Below, one piece after another: positions 1 through 5,409 of a DNA stretch of 11,051 bases (within the stretch, counting starts at the first letter, position 1; each line of letters begins with the position of its first letter). Made by a program: the position numbers and the translations under genes. Origin of the DNA: Thermoplasmatales archaeon (GTDB lineage Archaea > Thermoplasmatota > E2 > DHVEG-1); NCBI GenBank assembly GCA_023140035.1, contig JAGLML010000027.1:1-11051 (forward strand), written 5' to 3'. The notes under the pieces are model-generated. The model saw only the letters and a program-made list of their open reading frames with translations. It was not told the DNA's origin and did not search any database.

Positions 1-40
1 GACATTTAGATGAAAAAACCCTGTTTCCAGATAATAAATA

Positions 41-48
41 TTTATATA
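41..48 (+). promoter_or_regulatory. TATA box of the beta-helix protein gene
   Basis: TTTATATA preceded by an A-rich stretch fits an archaeal TATA/BRE promoter. It lies about 40 bases before the GTG start at 86. A transcript beginning roughly 25 bases downstream would carry a short leader that includes the GGGAGG ribosome site at 71-76. Confidence 0.65.
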
Positions 49-85
49 CCCAAGCATCTATAGATATTCAGGGAGGAACTATAAA

Positions 86-1597
86 GTGAAGCATATCATC
101 CCGATACTGGTTATCCTGTTGCTGTTATCATCTGGTTTTGTAGGTGTTTCATATTCTATAGCTGATATAGAACAATCTTCCATGTCCACTTTCTATGAAG
201 GTAGCTTATCTGGATACGTTAATAATACTTCTATGAATCCAATAGAAGGAGCACTGGTACGGGTGTACTTCCATGGGACATATGAAGAGAACTACACTGA
301 TACTTCTGGGTATTACCATGTCACCAATATTCCGATATGCAACTGTACAAAGAATTGCACTGCCTCTAAGTTGGGATACAAAACTGAATGGGTCTTGCTC
401 AGCATCGATGAGAACACAACCCACGACTTTATCTTAACACCCTTGGGCAACATCTTATATGTTGGATGTTTAGGTCCTCATTGTTATAATACTATTCAGG
501 ATGCTATCGATAATGCAAGTGATGGGGATACTGTATTTGTATATGATGATTCATCACCGTATTATGAGAATGTGGTTGTCAACAAATCCATTTATTTAAT
601 TGGAGAAAATAAAAATACGACAATTATTGATGGAAACAGCAATGGAGATGTTGTTAATGTCTCTGCTGGTTTGGTGACTATTAGAGGATTTACAATACAA
701 AATAGTGGAGATTATTCGAATAATTATCTTGATATTTATGATGCAGGATTAGAAATTAAGTCAGATAATAATATCATTTGTGGCAACATTATTGCGAATA
801 ACAACCTTTTTGGTGTATTATTAGATGGTTCATCTTATAATGAGTATATTTCTGAGAATATTATCACAAATAATTATGCTTCTGGTATTATCTTAGCTAA
901 TTCATCAAACAATAATCGTATATTTAGAAATTCAATTACAAACAACAAATATGGTTGTCGTATAGTTCTCTCTTCGAATAATAACAATATCTCAAAGAAC
1001 ATTATTAAAGACAACCATGTTGATGGTGTTGTGCTTGTTGATGTAGCTGAAAATAGTATATACAATAACATAATTTCAAACAACGGGAACTGCGGTTTAG
1101 AAATAGAATTTTATAACTATAATAATACTATTTCAGGAAACATCATCACAGATAATAATGATGAAGGTATTGACCTTCATTATTTATGTAACAACAACTT
1201 AATTCTACAGAACACTATCAAGAACAACAGGGTTGGCATAGATATTACCAACTCATATGATAATCTTATTTATTACAACAATTTCATAAAAAATGGAGAG
1301 AACGCCCATGATAAAGGAAGCAATATCTGGGATGATGCCGAGTATGGTAACTACTGGAGTGATTATAAAGAAAGATACCCAAAAGCTAAGAGGATATGGT
1401 TAAAGGGTATTTGGGACACATCCTATGAGATACCAGAAGGGGATAACAAGGATATGTGTCCATTGATAAAGCAATGGCCAGACTCATTATCCAAAACTAT
1501 GCCAAAGAACCAGCAATCACAGAACTGGTGGTTTTTACAGTTCTTACAGAATCATCCACGGATGTTTCCGATAATGAGACAGTTGCTGGGACTATAA
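86..1597 (+). CDS. secreted NosD-type right-handed beta-helix protein with N-terminal carboxypeptidase-regulatory-like domain
   Basis: This 503-residue protein is probably exported and surface-associated. Residues 1 to about 25 form a signal peptide (positive start, then a run of I/L/V). Residues about 39-118 resemble a carboxypeptidase-regulatory-like beta-sandwich (GxVxxxxxxPIxGAxVxV, then DTSGYY). From about 120 a pectate-lyase-like fold begins (TIQDAIDNASDGDTVFV) and runs through many Asn-rich turns of the form NNxISxNxIxxN, typical of NosD/PbH1 repeats. GNYWSDY at 421-427 is the usual closing motif of archaeal proteins of this kind. The final 18 residues (FLQNHPRMFPIMRQLLGL) form a hydrophobic, amphipathic tail. 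The GTG start is supported by GGGAGG at 71-76. Ligand and role are unknown: the fold fits carbohydrate binding or structural surface functions, and copper-maturation NosD itself is unlikely without other nos genes. Confidence 0.85.
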   Translation: MKHIIPILVILLLLSSGFVGVSYSIADIEQSSMSTFYEGSLSGYVNNTSMNPIEGALVRVYFHGTYEENYTDTSGYYHVTNIPICNCTKNCTASKLGYKTEWVLLSIDENTTHDFILTPLGNILYVGCLGPHCYNTIQDAIDNASDGDTVFVYDDSSPYYENVVVNKSIYLIGENKNTTIIDGNSNGDVVNVSAGLVTIRGFTIQNSGDYSNNYLDIYDAGLEIKSDNNIICGNIIANNNLFGVLLDGSSYNEYISENIITNNYASGIILANSSNNNRIFRNSITNNKYGCRIVLSSNNNNISKNIIKDNHVDGVVLVDVAENSIYNNIISNNGNCGLEIEFYNYNNTISGNIITDNNDEGIDLHYLCNNNLILQNTIKNNRVGIDITNSYDNLIYYNNFIKNGENAHDKGSNIWDDAEYGNYWSDYKERYPKAKRIWLKGIWDTSYEIPEGDNKDMCPLIKQWPDSLSKTMPKNQQSQNWWFLQFLQNHPRMFPIMRQLLGL

Positions 1598-1605
1598 ACC
1601 TACAC

Positions 1606-1619
1606 TTTTCCCTCTTTTT
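1606..1619 (+). terminator. T-rich tract ending the beta-helix gene
   Basis: A pyrimidine-rich run (TTTTCCCTCTTTTT) starts nine bases after the stop codon. Archaeal RNA polymerase commonly terminates at T tracts without a hairpin, so this is a reasonable 3' end. Confidence 0.45.
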
Positions 1620-1642
1620 AAGGAGACGATAAAACATAAGAC

Positions 1643-1668
1643 TTCGTAGTTGGATATAGATTTACGAA
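1643..1668 (+). promoter_or_regulatory. candidate promoter/operator of the recombinase gene
   Basis: GATATAGA at 1653-1660 could serve as a weak TATA box. It places a start near 1682 and leaves a short leader that includes GGTGAGG (1688-1694). The hexamers TTCGTA (1643-1648) and TACGAA (1663-1668) form an inverted repeat centred on this TATA-like element, the layout expected for a repressor that blocks TBP. The arms are only 6 bp, so chance is possible. Confidence 0.3.
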
Positions 1669-1704
1669 AACTCTGAAAAAGAGAAATGGTGAGGATTTTA
1701 GTTC

Positions 1705-2280
1705 ATGTATTATAAAGGAAAGAAAGGAAAAAAATCAACGAAAAAAAGTGAGAAGAAACCTAAAACTCTTCCCAAATACCTGACAAAAACAAAAGTAGAA
1801 GAAGTACTTGAAACAGCGAAATCCGACAACAAAAGAAATTTCTTAATTTTGAATACACTATGGAGAACGGGGATGCGTAATTCTGAACTTGTTAAACTCA
1901 AAAAGAAGGATATTGATACTGAAGACAAGCGAATTTTTATTCATCAAGGTAAAGGAAAGAAAGATAGATGGATACCTTTAGAAAACACTTTAGGTGATTT
2001 ATTAACATTTTACAGTTCTGACATGATAAGAGAAGATACTATTTTTCCATTAACTACTGCTCAAATAAGGAACATTGCAAAGAGATACAGAGGTGATAAT
2101 CATATGACACCACATACACTACGACACTCTTTCGCAGTTTATTGTTTAAAGAACGGTATGAACATCAGAAATTTACAGCTGATTTTAGGTCATTCGGATT
2201 TGGCAACAACAGCAATTTACTTGGATTTGATAGGTGAAGATGTGATGGCAGACTTCCAAAAGGTATGGGGTGGTGAATGA
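1705..2280 (+). CDS. tyrosine recombinase (phage integrase/Xer family), catalytic domain only
   Basis: A DNA strand-exchange enzyme. All signature residues are visible: Arg58 in TGMRNSEL, Lys83 in GKGKKDRWIPL, His137-x-x-Arg140 in HTLRHSF, His163 in LGHSDLATT and the nucleophile Tyr172. The spacing Arg140-His163 (23) and His163-Tyr172 (9) matches XerD, so the enzyme is probably active. At 191 residues it is much shorter than the usual 280-300. The N-terminal SAM-like core-binding domain is replaced by about 20 residues very rich in lysine (KGKKGKKSTKKSEKKPK), which may give non-specific DNA contact. The ATG at 1705 follows GGTGAGG by 10 bases, and an ATG at 1686 runs straight into a stop, so no longer start exists nearby. 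It probably mobilises, or once mobilised, the accessory segment that follows. Whether it is an element integrase or a stand-alone archaeal Xer-like enzyme cannot be settled here. Confidence 0.9.
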   Translation: MYYKGKKGKKSTKKSEKKPKTLPKYLTKTKVEEVLETAKSDNKRNFLILNTLWRTGMRNSELVKLKKKDIDTEDKRIFIHQGKGKKDRWIPLENTLGDLLTFYSSDMIREDTIFPLTTAQIRNIAKRYRGDNHMTPHTLRHSFAVYCLKNGMNIRNLQLILGHSDLATTAIYLDLIGEDVMADFQKVWGGE

Positions 2281-2402
2281 AACTTGTATTGTGTAATAAA
2301 AAAATAACCTTGAAAAGTTTGTTTTGGGATTTTTGGATGCCGATTGCTTATTTCTCAACAGTAGCACTTATCAGATGTATCAACTATTTGTTTAATGTTT
2401 AA
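2277..2402 (+). CDS. possible 41-residue hydrophobic protein coupled to the recombinase
   Basis: An ATG at 2277 overlaps the recombinase stop as ATGA, the classic arrangement for translational coupling. The G-rich stretch GGGGTGG at 2267-2273 lies just ahead and could act as a ribosome site, though the spacing is short (3 bases). The product would be 41 residues: a basic start (MKLVLCNKKITLK) followed by an aromatic and hydrophobic segment (residues 15-41) that could enter a membrane. I recognise no family. The short length and AT-rich context mean it may be fortuitous. Confidence 0.3.
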   Translation: MKLVLCNKKITLKSLFWDFWMPIAYFSTVALIRCINYLFNV

Positions 2403-2419
2403 CGCACCAGTTAAAGATT

Positions 2420-2491
2420 CAGTCACCAAACATCACTAAACCTTACAAAAAATAATTTTGAGGTCTTTGATTATCTTTCCCTCTCTCCAAT
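2420..2491 (+). repeat. composite direct repeat, copy 1
   Basis: CAGTCACCAAACATCACTAAA (2420-2440) is followed 39 bases later by CCTCTCTCCAAT (2480-2491). The first block contains CACYAAA twice with starts exactly 10 bases apart (2424 and 2434), one helical turn. Copy 2 at 2707-2772 has the same order of blocks. Confidence 0.7.
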
Positions 2492-2706
2492 GCCAAACTC
2501 TAAAACTGGCACTATTTAAAACAAATTACTTCATTTAAAAATTTTTAAAAAAGCGTAGCAAACCTTGACTGCTAATTACACCATCATGCTGAATTATGTA
2601 ATCGTTGATGCTGAATTGAGTTCTCGTTAAACATTTAATAAAGACATTACGTGCATTAAATTCACCTTACAGCTTAATTGTCTAACTAAACAATCAGTCA
2701 TTGTAA

Positions 2707-2772
2707 CAGTCACTAAACATCACTAAATTAATCAAGAAATTTTTCAACCTATTATAATTGCCTCTCTCCAAT
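2707..2772 (+). repeat. composite direct repeat, copy 2
   Basis: The first block at 2707-2727 matches copy 1 at 20 of 21 bases. CCTCTCTCCAAT recurs exactly at 2761-2772. CACTAAA occurs at 2711 and 2721, again 10 bases apart, and an extra CAGTCA lies 12 bases upstream at 2695. The DNA between the two blocks is not well conserved, which suggests selected binding sites rather than a recent duplication. Confidence 0.7.
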
Positions 2773-2889
2773 TTGGATTTGGATTTTAAGAATTTTTACA
2801 TTCGTTAGTGATATACTTTTTCAACACTTTAAGCCAAAACATAAGCGTGATGTAGTCTATCTCGCTTTGATTGATACGATATCAAATTA

Positions 2890-2919
2890 GGGATGCTCGA
2901 CTTTTGAGCTGAGCATCCC
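2890..2919 (+). promoter_or_regulatory. strong hairpin ahead of the first lysine-rich gene
   Basis: GGGATGCTC (2890-2898) pairs perfectly with GAGCATCCC (2911-2919) around a 12-base loop. It is preceded by a weaker hairpin (TTTGAT 2866-2871 with ATCAAA 2881-2886). It ends 22 bases before the ATG at 2942. It could be a leader structure controlling that gene, or a terminator for transcription from upstream; only three T residues follow, so a bacterial-type terminator is not clear. Confidence 0.55.
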
Positions 2920-2941
2920 TTTACATCCATGGGTGTTAAAA

Positions 2942-3328
2942 ATGGGATTTCTTACACGTAAACGAGACAAGCAGGTTTTTCTAACTGGTAGTAGTACTCC
3001 GAAGAAAGAATACAGACGACATTATTCTGAAAAACCATCCTTCTCAACTTCTGCTAATATGCATGGTGATGTTAAAAAAATGATGAAAAAAGATGATTCT
3101 GTTGAGCATGGTAGCAAGGATTACGACACTTATAAAAAGAGAATGAATCGAGATGCGGATTCTGCTTATCTTAAAGAGTATAAAAAAGCTGAAAAGAGAG
3201 ACGACAAAATAGGCAAAAAACAAGAGAAACAGCAAATGAAAGAAGCTATGAAGCGAGCGAAGGAAGAAGATGCACAACAAGATGAGGAAACGAGACACGT
3301 GATTAACGAAGTGGAAGGCAGAGGTTAG
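2942..3328 (+). CDS. highly charged lysine-rich hypothetical protein
   Basis: The predicted product is 128 residues from the ATG at 2942, which follows GGGTG (2931-2935) by 6 bases. A GTG at 2933 would add three residues but has no ribosome site, so I prefer the ATG. The first 45 residues are basic with scattered Ser/Thr/Tyr. Residues from about 55 onwards are dominated by Lys, Glu, Asp and Arg in heptad-like spacing (KKAEKRDDKIGKKQEKQQMK), consistent with a long charged helix or coiled coil. There is no signal peptide, membrane segment, cysteine pair or enzymatic motif. I do not recognise a family. Its position between a recombinase and a second lysine-rich gene suggests a mobile-element protein, perhaps nucleic-acid-associated; that role is inference. 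Confidence 0.6.
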   Translation: MGFLTRKRDKQVFLTGSSTPKKEYRRHYSEKPSFSTSANMHGDVKKMMKKDDSVEHGSKDYDTYKKRMNRDADSAYLKEYKKAEKRDDKIGKKQEKQQMKEAMKRAKEEDAQQDEETRHVINEVEGRG

Positions 3329-3465
3329 ATTGATTTGATACACCAACAACTTTTAGATTGGCACGTAGCCAGATATTAAGTGTTTTATTTGCATTTCATT
3401 TTATTCCTCCCCCAAAAACCTGGCTTTTCTCATTACAGAATGCTACTGTTAAATTGTGAAACAGC

Positions 3466-3706
3466 ATGTGGAAAACCATGTTAAAATTTAAAATCTTGGA
3501 AATCTAGCAAGAAACTTTCTGGATTATGTGGAATAATTCTATTGCTATCGTTTGTATTAGTAAATGTAATATTATTTTACCAATTTAATGGATTTTGGAA
3601 TATGGCTGGAGCAATTATAATTACATTCCAAGGCGGAATATTAATTTCAGTTTTTGGAGTCAATAGATGGCTTAAAAAACAAATTGATAAAATCGGAGAA
3701 ATTTAA
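3466..3706 (+). pseudogene. frame-interrupted small two-helix membrane protein
   Basis: The open frame 3485-3706 encodes 73 residues with a clear membrane-protein pattern: a basic start (KSWKSSKK), a first hydrophobic helix (GIILLLSFVLVNVILFY), a short loop (NGFWN), a second helix (AGAIIITFQGGILISVFGV) and a basic amphipathic end (NRWLKKQIDKIGEI). Both ends would face the cytoplasm. This frame has no ATG or GTG before the first helix. ATGs at 3466 and 3478 open the neighbouring frame, which stops at 3505, and a single +1 shift in the A/T run 3481-3495 would join them into MWKTMLKF plus the membrane protein. It could be a one-base mutation, an assembly error, real frameshifting, or use of the TTG at 3542 (54 residues). 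I recognise no family. Confidence 0.45.
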
Positions 3707-3735
3707 AAATACTAACTTGCAACAGAAAGAAAAAG

Positions 3736-3829
3736 ATTTATACTTGGACCATTTGTATTTTGATAATCCACTTCTCTCTCTGAGGACTGGATGAGAAAAC
3801 TTATTCTCGCGCGTAAAAATCGCGTTTAA
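3736..3829 (+). promoter_or_regulatory. candidate promoter with 12-codon ORF
   Basis: ATTTATAC (3736-3743) follows a purine-rich BRE-like run. A start near 3768 would be followed by GAGG (3782-3785) and an ATG at 3791 opening MRKLILARKNRV, with stop TAA at 3827-3829. The order promoter, ribosome site, start and stop is complete but tiny. It may be a leader peptide, the head of a broken gene, or coincidence. Confidence 0.25.
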
Positions 3830-3946
3830 ATTGAAATTAGTAGCCAGTACAACTTCCAAAAACAGTTAATAATCAAAATCATCGAGAGTAATTACATTCA
3901 TTTTCAATTCAATTCGTTTTTTGGCGCGTTAAAATCAATTTAAACG
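3809..3946. repeat. paired repeat with direct and inverted halves
   Basis: GCGCGTAAAAATC (3809-3821) recurs as GCGCGTTAAAATC (3924-3936), a direct repeat with one mismatch. Next to it CGTTTAAATTGA (3823-3834) is exactly inverted as TCAATTTAAACG (3935-3946). The arms are about 100 bases apart. GCGCG is locally striking in AT-rich DNA. It may be a protein-binding or replication/recombination control site; the function is unknown. Confidence 0.5.
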
Positions 3947-4137
3947 GAAAATCTCACGATGATTAGACTGCGAAATTATCATTTAGAATGAGCAAAGTAC
4001 AGGAGAAACAGTTTTTGAAAATAATGAGAAAGTTGTATTTTCGATAAAGCTGAATGGTGAAATTAGTTCAACTACCGTGTTAATATGTATCACACTTTTT
4101 AAATGTAAGGAGTAACATCCCGATGCGGTGATATGAA

Positions 4138-4512
4138 ATGGTTGACAAACCAAAGAGTAAGAAGGCTGGTAACAACACTAAGAAGGATGTTACAAAGGAA
4201 CTACAACAGATGATACATAAAAAAACAAACACTGAAAACAGCGAAGAGAAGAAAACAACAGGACTTACTACGAAGTCCACAACTCAGCTGAAAGAAATGC
4301 TGAAACAGAATCCTAACAACAAGGATATACAAAACGAGATTGACAGACGACGTGAGCATTGGCGTAAATTCTACCACAAAAACAAAGATAAGTACAAACA
4401 GTGGAGTAAGAATTGGCGTGATGAGAATCCTGACAAAGTGAAGGAATATTCTAAGAGACATCAACAAAAACTGAAGGAACAGAAAGCGAAGGGGGAGAAA
4501 GCGAATGCATAA
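4138..4512 (+). CDS. lysine-rich hypothetical protein with phage-like NKDK/NPDK repeats
   Basis: The product is 124 residues and strongly basic. The N-terminal half (1-60) is a Lys/Thr/Asn-rich, probably disordered segment. Residues about 70-115 contain two related units, HWRKFYHKNKDKYKQWSK and NWRDENPDKVKEYSKRH. Such xYxxNKExxKEYxKxW units often precede HNH or other DNA-binding domains in phage proteins, but no HNH domain follows here, so I assign no function. The ATG at 4138 follows GGTGAT (4127-4132) at good spacing. Just upstream an AAGGAG (4107-4112) precedes a two-codon ORF, ATGCGGTGA (4123-4131), whose stop lies inside that ribosome site and might influence initiation. The stop codon overlaps the next gene's start by 8 bases, so the two are probably co-translated. 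DNA or RNA binding is a guess from charge alone. Confidence 0.65.
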   Translation: MVDKPKSKKAGNNTKKDVTKELQQMIHKKTNTENSEEKKTTGLTTKSTTQLKEMLKQNPNNKDIQNEIDRRREHWRKFYHKNKDKYKQWSKNWRDENPDKVKEYSKRHQQKLKEQKAKGEKANA

Positions 4513-4714
4513 ATACAAGTGCGTATCCTGCTCAACAACTAATGAACCTGTGTATGTCACACCAATCGAAGAAGATGGATACCTTAAATGTCCACACTGC
4601 GGAAGTATAGAACTCTGTGAGGTAAACAAAGTGAAAGGGAAATATTTAATTTCAAGTTTGATATATCTCGTTACATGGAATATAAGATATCGGGAGATAA
4701 TTTACAGCTGGTAA
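4505..4714 (+). CDS. small zinc-ribbon protein, possibly run-on at its 3' end
   Basis: The ATG at 4505 lies inside the previous gene's last codons (ATGCATAA) and follows GGGGGAG (4491-4497), so translation is probably coupled. Residues Cys6-x2-Cys9 and Cys29-x2-Cys32 form a zinc ribbon of the kind found in nucleic-acid-binding and transcription-related proteins. The open frame gives 69 residues. After about residue 43 the sequence (KGKYLISSLIYLVTWNIRYR) looks like translated promoter DNA rather than protein, and the frame overlaps the next gene by 40 bases (4675-4714). The gene may have lost its native stop where the accessory segment joins the chromosome. The zinc-ribbon part is convincing; the tail is doubtful. 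Confidence 0.6.
   Translation: MHKYKCVSCSTTNEPVYVTPIEEDGYLKCPHCGSIELCEVNKVKGKYLISSLIYLVTWNIRYREIIYSW
4641..4650 (+). promoter_or_regulatory. TATA box for leaderless TIGR00266 mRNA
   Basis: AATATTTAAT lies about 30 bases before the ATG at 4675, and no ribosome site is seen between them. This spacing places the transcription start at or very near the ATG, as in archaeal leaderless mRNAs. It also suggests that this gene is not part of the upstream accessory operon. Confidence 0.45.
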
Positions 4715-5409
4715 CTCTTCAAATAGATCCTGGTGAAAAAATCTTTGCTGAAGCAGGCTCAATGGTTTATATGAGTGCAAATATTAATATGGAAGCAAAA
4801 ATGAGAGGAGGGCTTTTGAAGGGAATGGGGAGGAAATTTGCTGGGGAGACAATATTTCTCACTGAGTTTACATCTGCAGGAGGAACAGCTCTTGTATCTT
4901 TTGGTGGTAATGCTCCTGGTACAATAAAACCGATAGAGCTATCAACAGGTAAAGAATTTCTCGTTCAGAAGGATGCTTTTCTTGTAGCTGAGGATTCAGT
5001 TGATATGAGTATAGCTTTTCAGAAGAGACTTGGAGCAGCGTTTTTCGGGGGAGAAGGATTCATACTTGAAAAATTGTCAGGAACTGGTACAGTGTTTATT
5101 CATGCTTGTGGTGATTTTGTCGAGTTTGATCTTAAGCCAGATCAGATTATGAAGGTTGATACAGGTAGTGTCGTAGGCTGGGATGGCACCGTAGCCTATG
5201 ATATAGAGCGGGTTAAAGGGATAAAAACCGTGTTTTTTGGCGGCGAAGGAATCTTTTTAACTACTCTAAGAGGACCTGGCAAAATAATTATTCAATCAAT
5301 GAATCTTGGTAATCTTGCAACCGCATTAACGCCGTTTCTACCATCTAGTAGAGGGACTTCGGGATCTGGTGGAATAGCTGGAACCTTGATTGGAGGTTTG
5401 ACAAGATGA
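4675..5409 (+). CDS. TIGR00266/AIM24 family protein
   Basis: This 244-residue protein matches the TIGR00266 (AIM24) family along its whole length: an opening MEYKISGDNLQLVTLQIDPG, EAGSMVYMSANI near residue 30, repeated Gly-rich hairpins (FFGGEGFILEKLSGTGTVFI and FFGGEGIFLTTLRGPGKIII) and a Gly/Ser-rich C-terminus. The family is widespread in prokaryotes, and the yeast mitochondrial member AIM24 affects inner-membrane organisation. The prokaryotic role is not established. It has a double-stranded beta-helix-like, TRAP-like fold and no catalytic residues. The start is fixed by family alignment and by the nearby TATA box. Its stop overlaps the next start (ATGA), tying it to a small membrane protein, so a membrane-associated role is a reasonable inference. 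Confidence 0.88.
   Translation: MEYKISGDNLQLVTLQIDPGEKIFAEAGSMVYMSANINMEAKMRGGLLKGMGRKFAGETIFLTEFTSAGGTALVSFGGNAPGTIKPIELSTGKEFLVQKDAFLVAEDSVDMSIAFQKRLGAAFFGGEGFILEKLSGTGTVFIHACGDFVEFDLKPDQIMKVDTGSVVGWDGTVAYDIERVKGIKTVFFGGEGIFLTTLRGPGKIIIQSMNLGNLATALTPFLPSSRGTSGSGGIAGTLIGGLTR

Larger units (their letters stand above)
2403..2941. other. gene-poor stretch with repeats and hairpins
   Basis: No convincing gene is seen on either strand; the open frames checked are under about 20 codons. The stretch holds two copies of a composite repeat (2420-2491 and 2707-2772), an inverted pair (2394-2404 with 2625-2635), a tandem ATGCTGAATT (2586-2595 and 2609-2618), a possible TATA box (GATATAC, 2810-2816) and two consecutive hairpins before the next gene. 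Candidate roles are recombinase accessory sites, an element control region, or a non-coding RNA. None can be chosen from sequence alone. Confidence 0.6.
3329..4137. other. gene-poor stretch with gene remnants and repeats
   Basis: No intact gene of ordinary length is seen. The stretch contains a frame-interrupted small membrane-protein ORF (3466-3706), a good TATA-like element (ATTTATAC, 3736-3743) leading only to a 12-codon ORF (3791-3829), a pair of mixed direct/inverted repeats (3809-3834 and 3924-3946), and a 42-codon open frame without a start (3987-4115). Taken together this reads as decaying or regulatory DNA inside the accessory region. Confidence 0.55.

Noticed and set aside
86..1597. 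Assignment of the beta-helix protein as the copper-maturation factor NosD
   Set aside because: The repeats are shared by many archaeal surface proteins, and no nosZ, nosF or nosY gene is present nearby.
2403..2941. CRISPR array
   Set aside because: Only two copies of the repeat, unequal and long spacing, and no cas genes in the window.
3044..3349. 101-residue hydrophobic minus-strand open frame
   Set aside because: Same artefact, antisense to the first lysine-rich gene, with no ribosome site seen.
3647..3859. 70-residue minus-strand open frame
   Set aside because: It overlaps the end of the two-helix membrane frame, has no recognisable domain, and crosses the paired-repeat region.
3987..4115. 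42-codon plus-strand open frame with protein-like content (GETVFENNEKVVFSIKLNGE)
   Set aside because: There is no start codon except a GTG twelve codons before the stop. It may be a gene relic, but support is too thin to annotate.
4201..4629. 142-residue open frame on the minus strand
   Set aside because: It is antisense to the lysine-rich and zinc-ribbon genes; its F/L/V-rich composition is the mirror of lysine codons, and the plus-strand genes have good ribosome sites and a cysteine-pair motif.
1648..4665. Possible attachment-site pair AGTTGGATATA (1648-1658) and AGTTTGATATA (4655-4665) flanking the accessory segment
   Set aside because: Only 10 of 11 bases match in AT-rich DNA, both overlap TATA-like sequence, and such matches are expected by chance at this scale.
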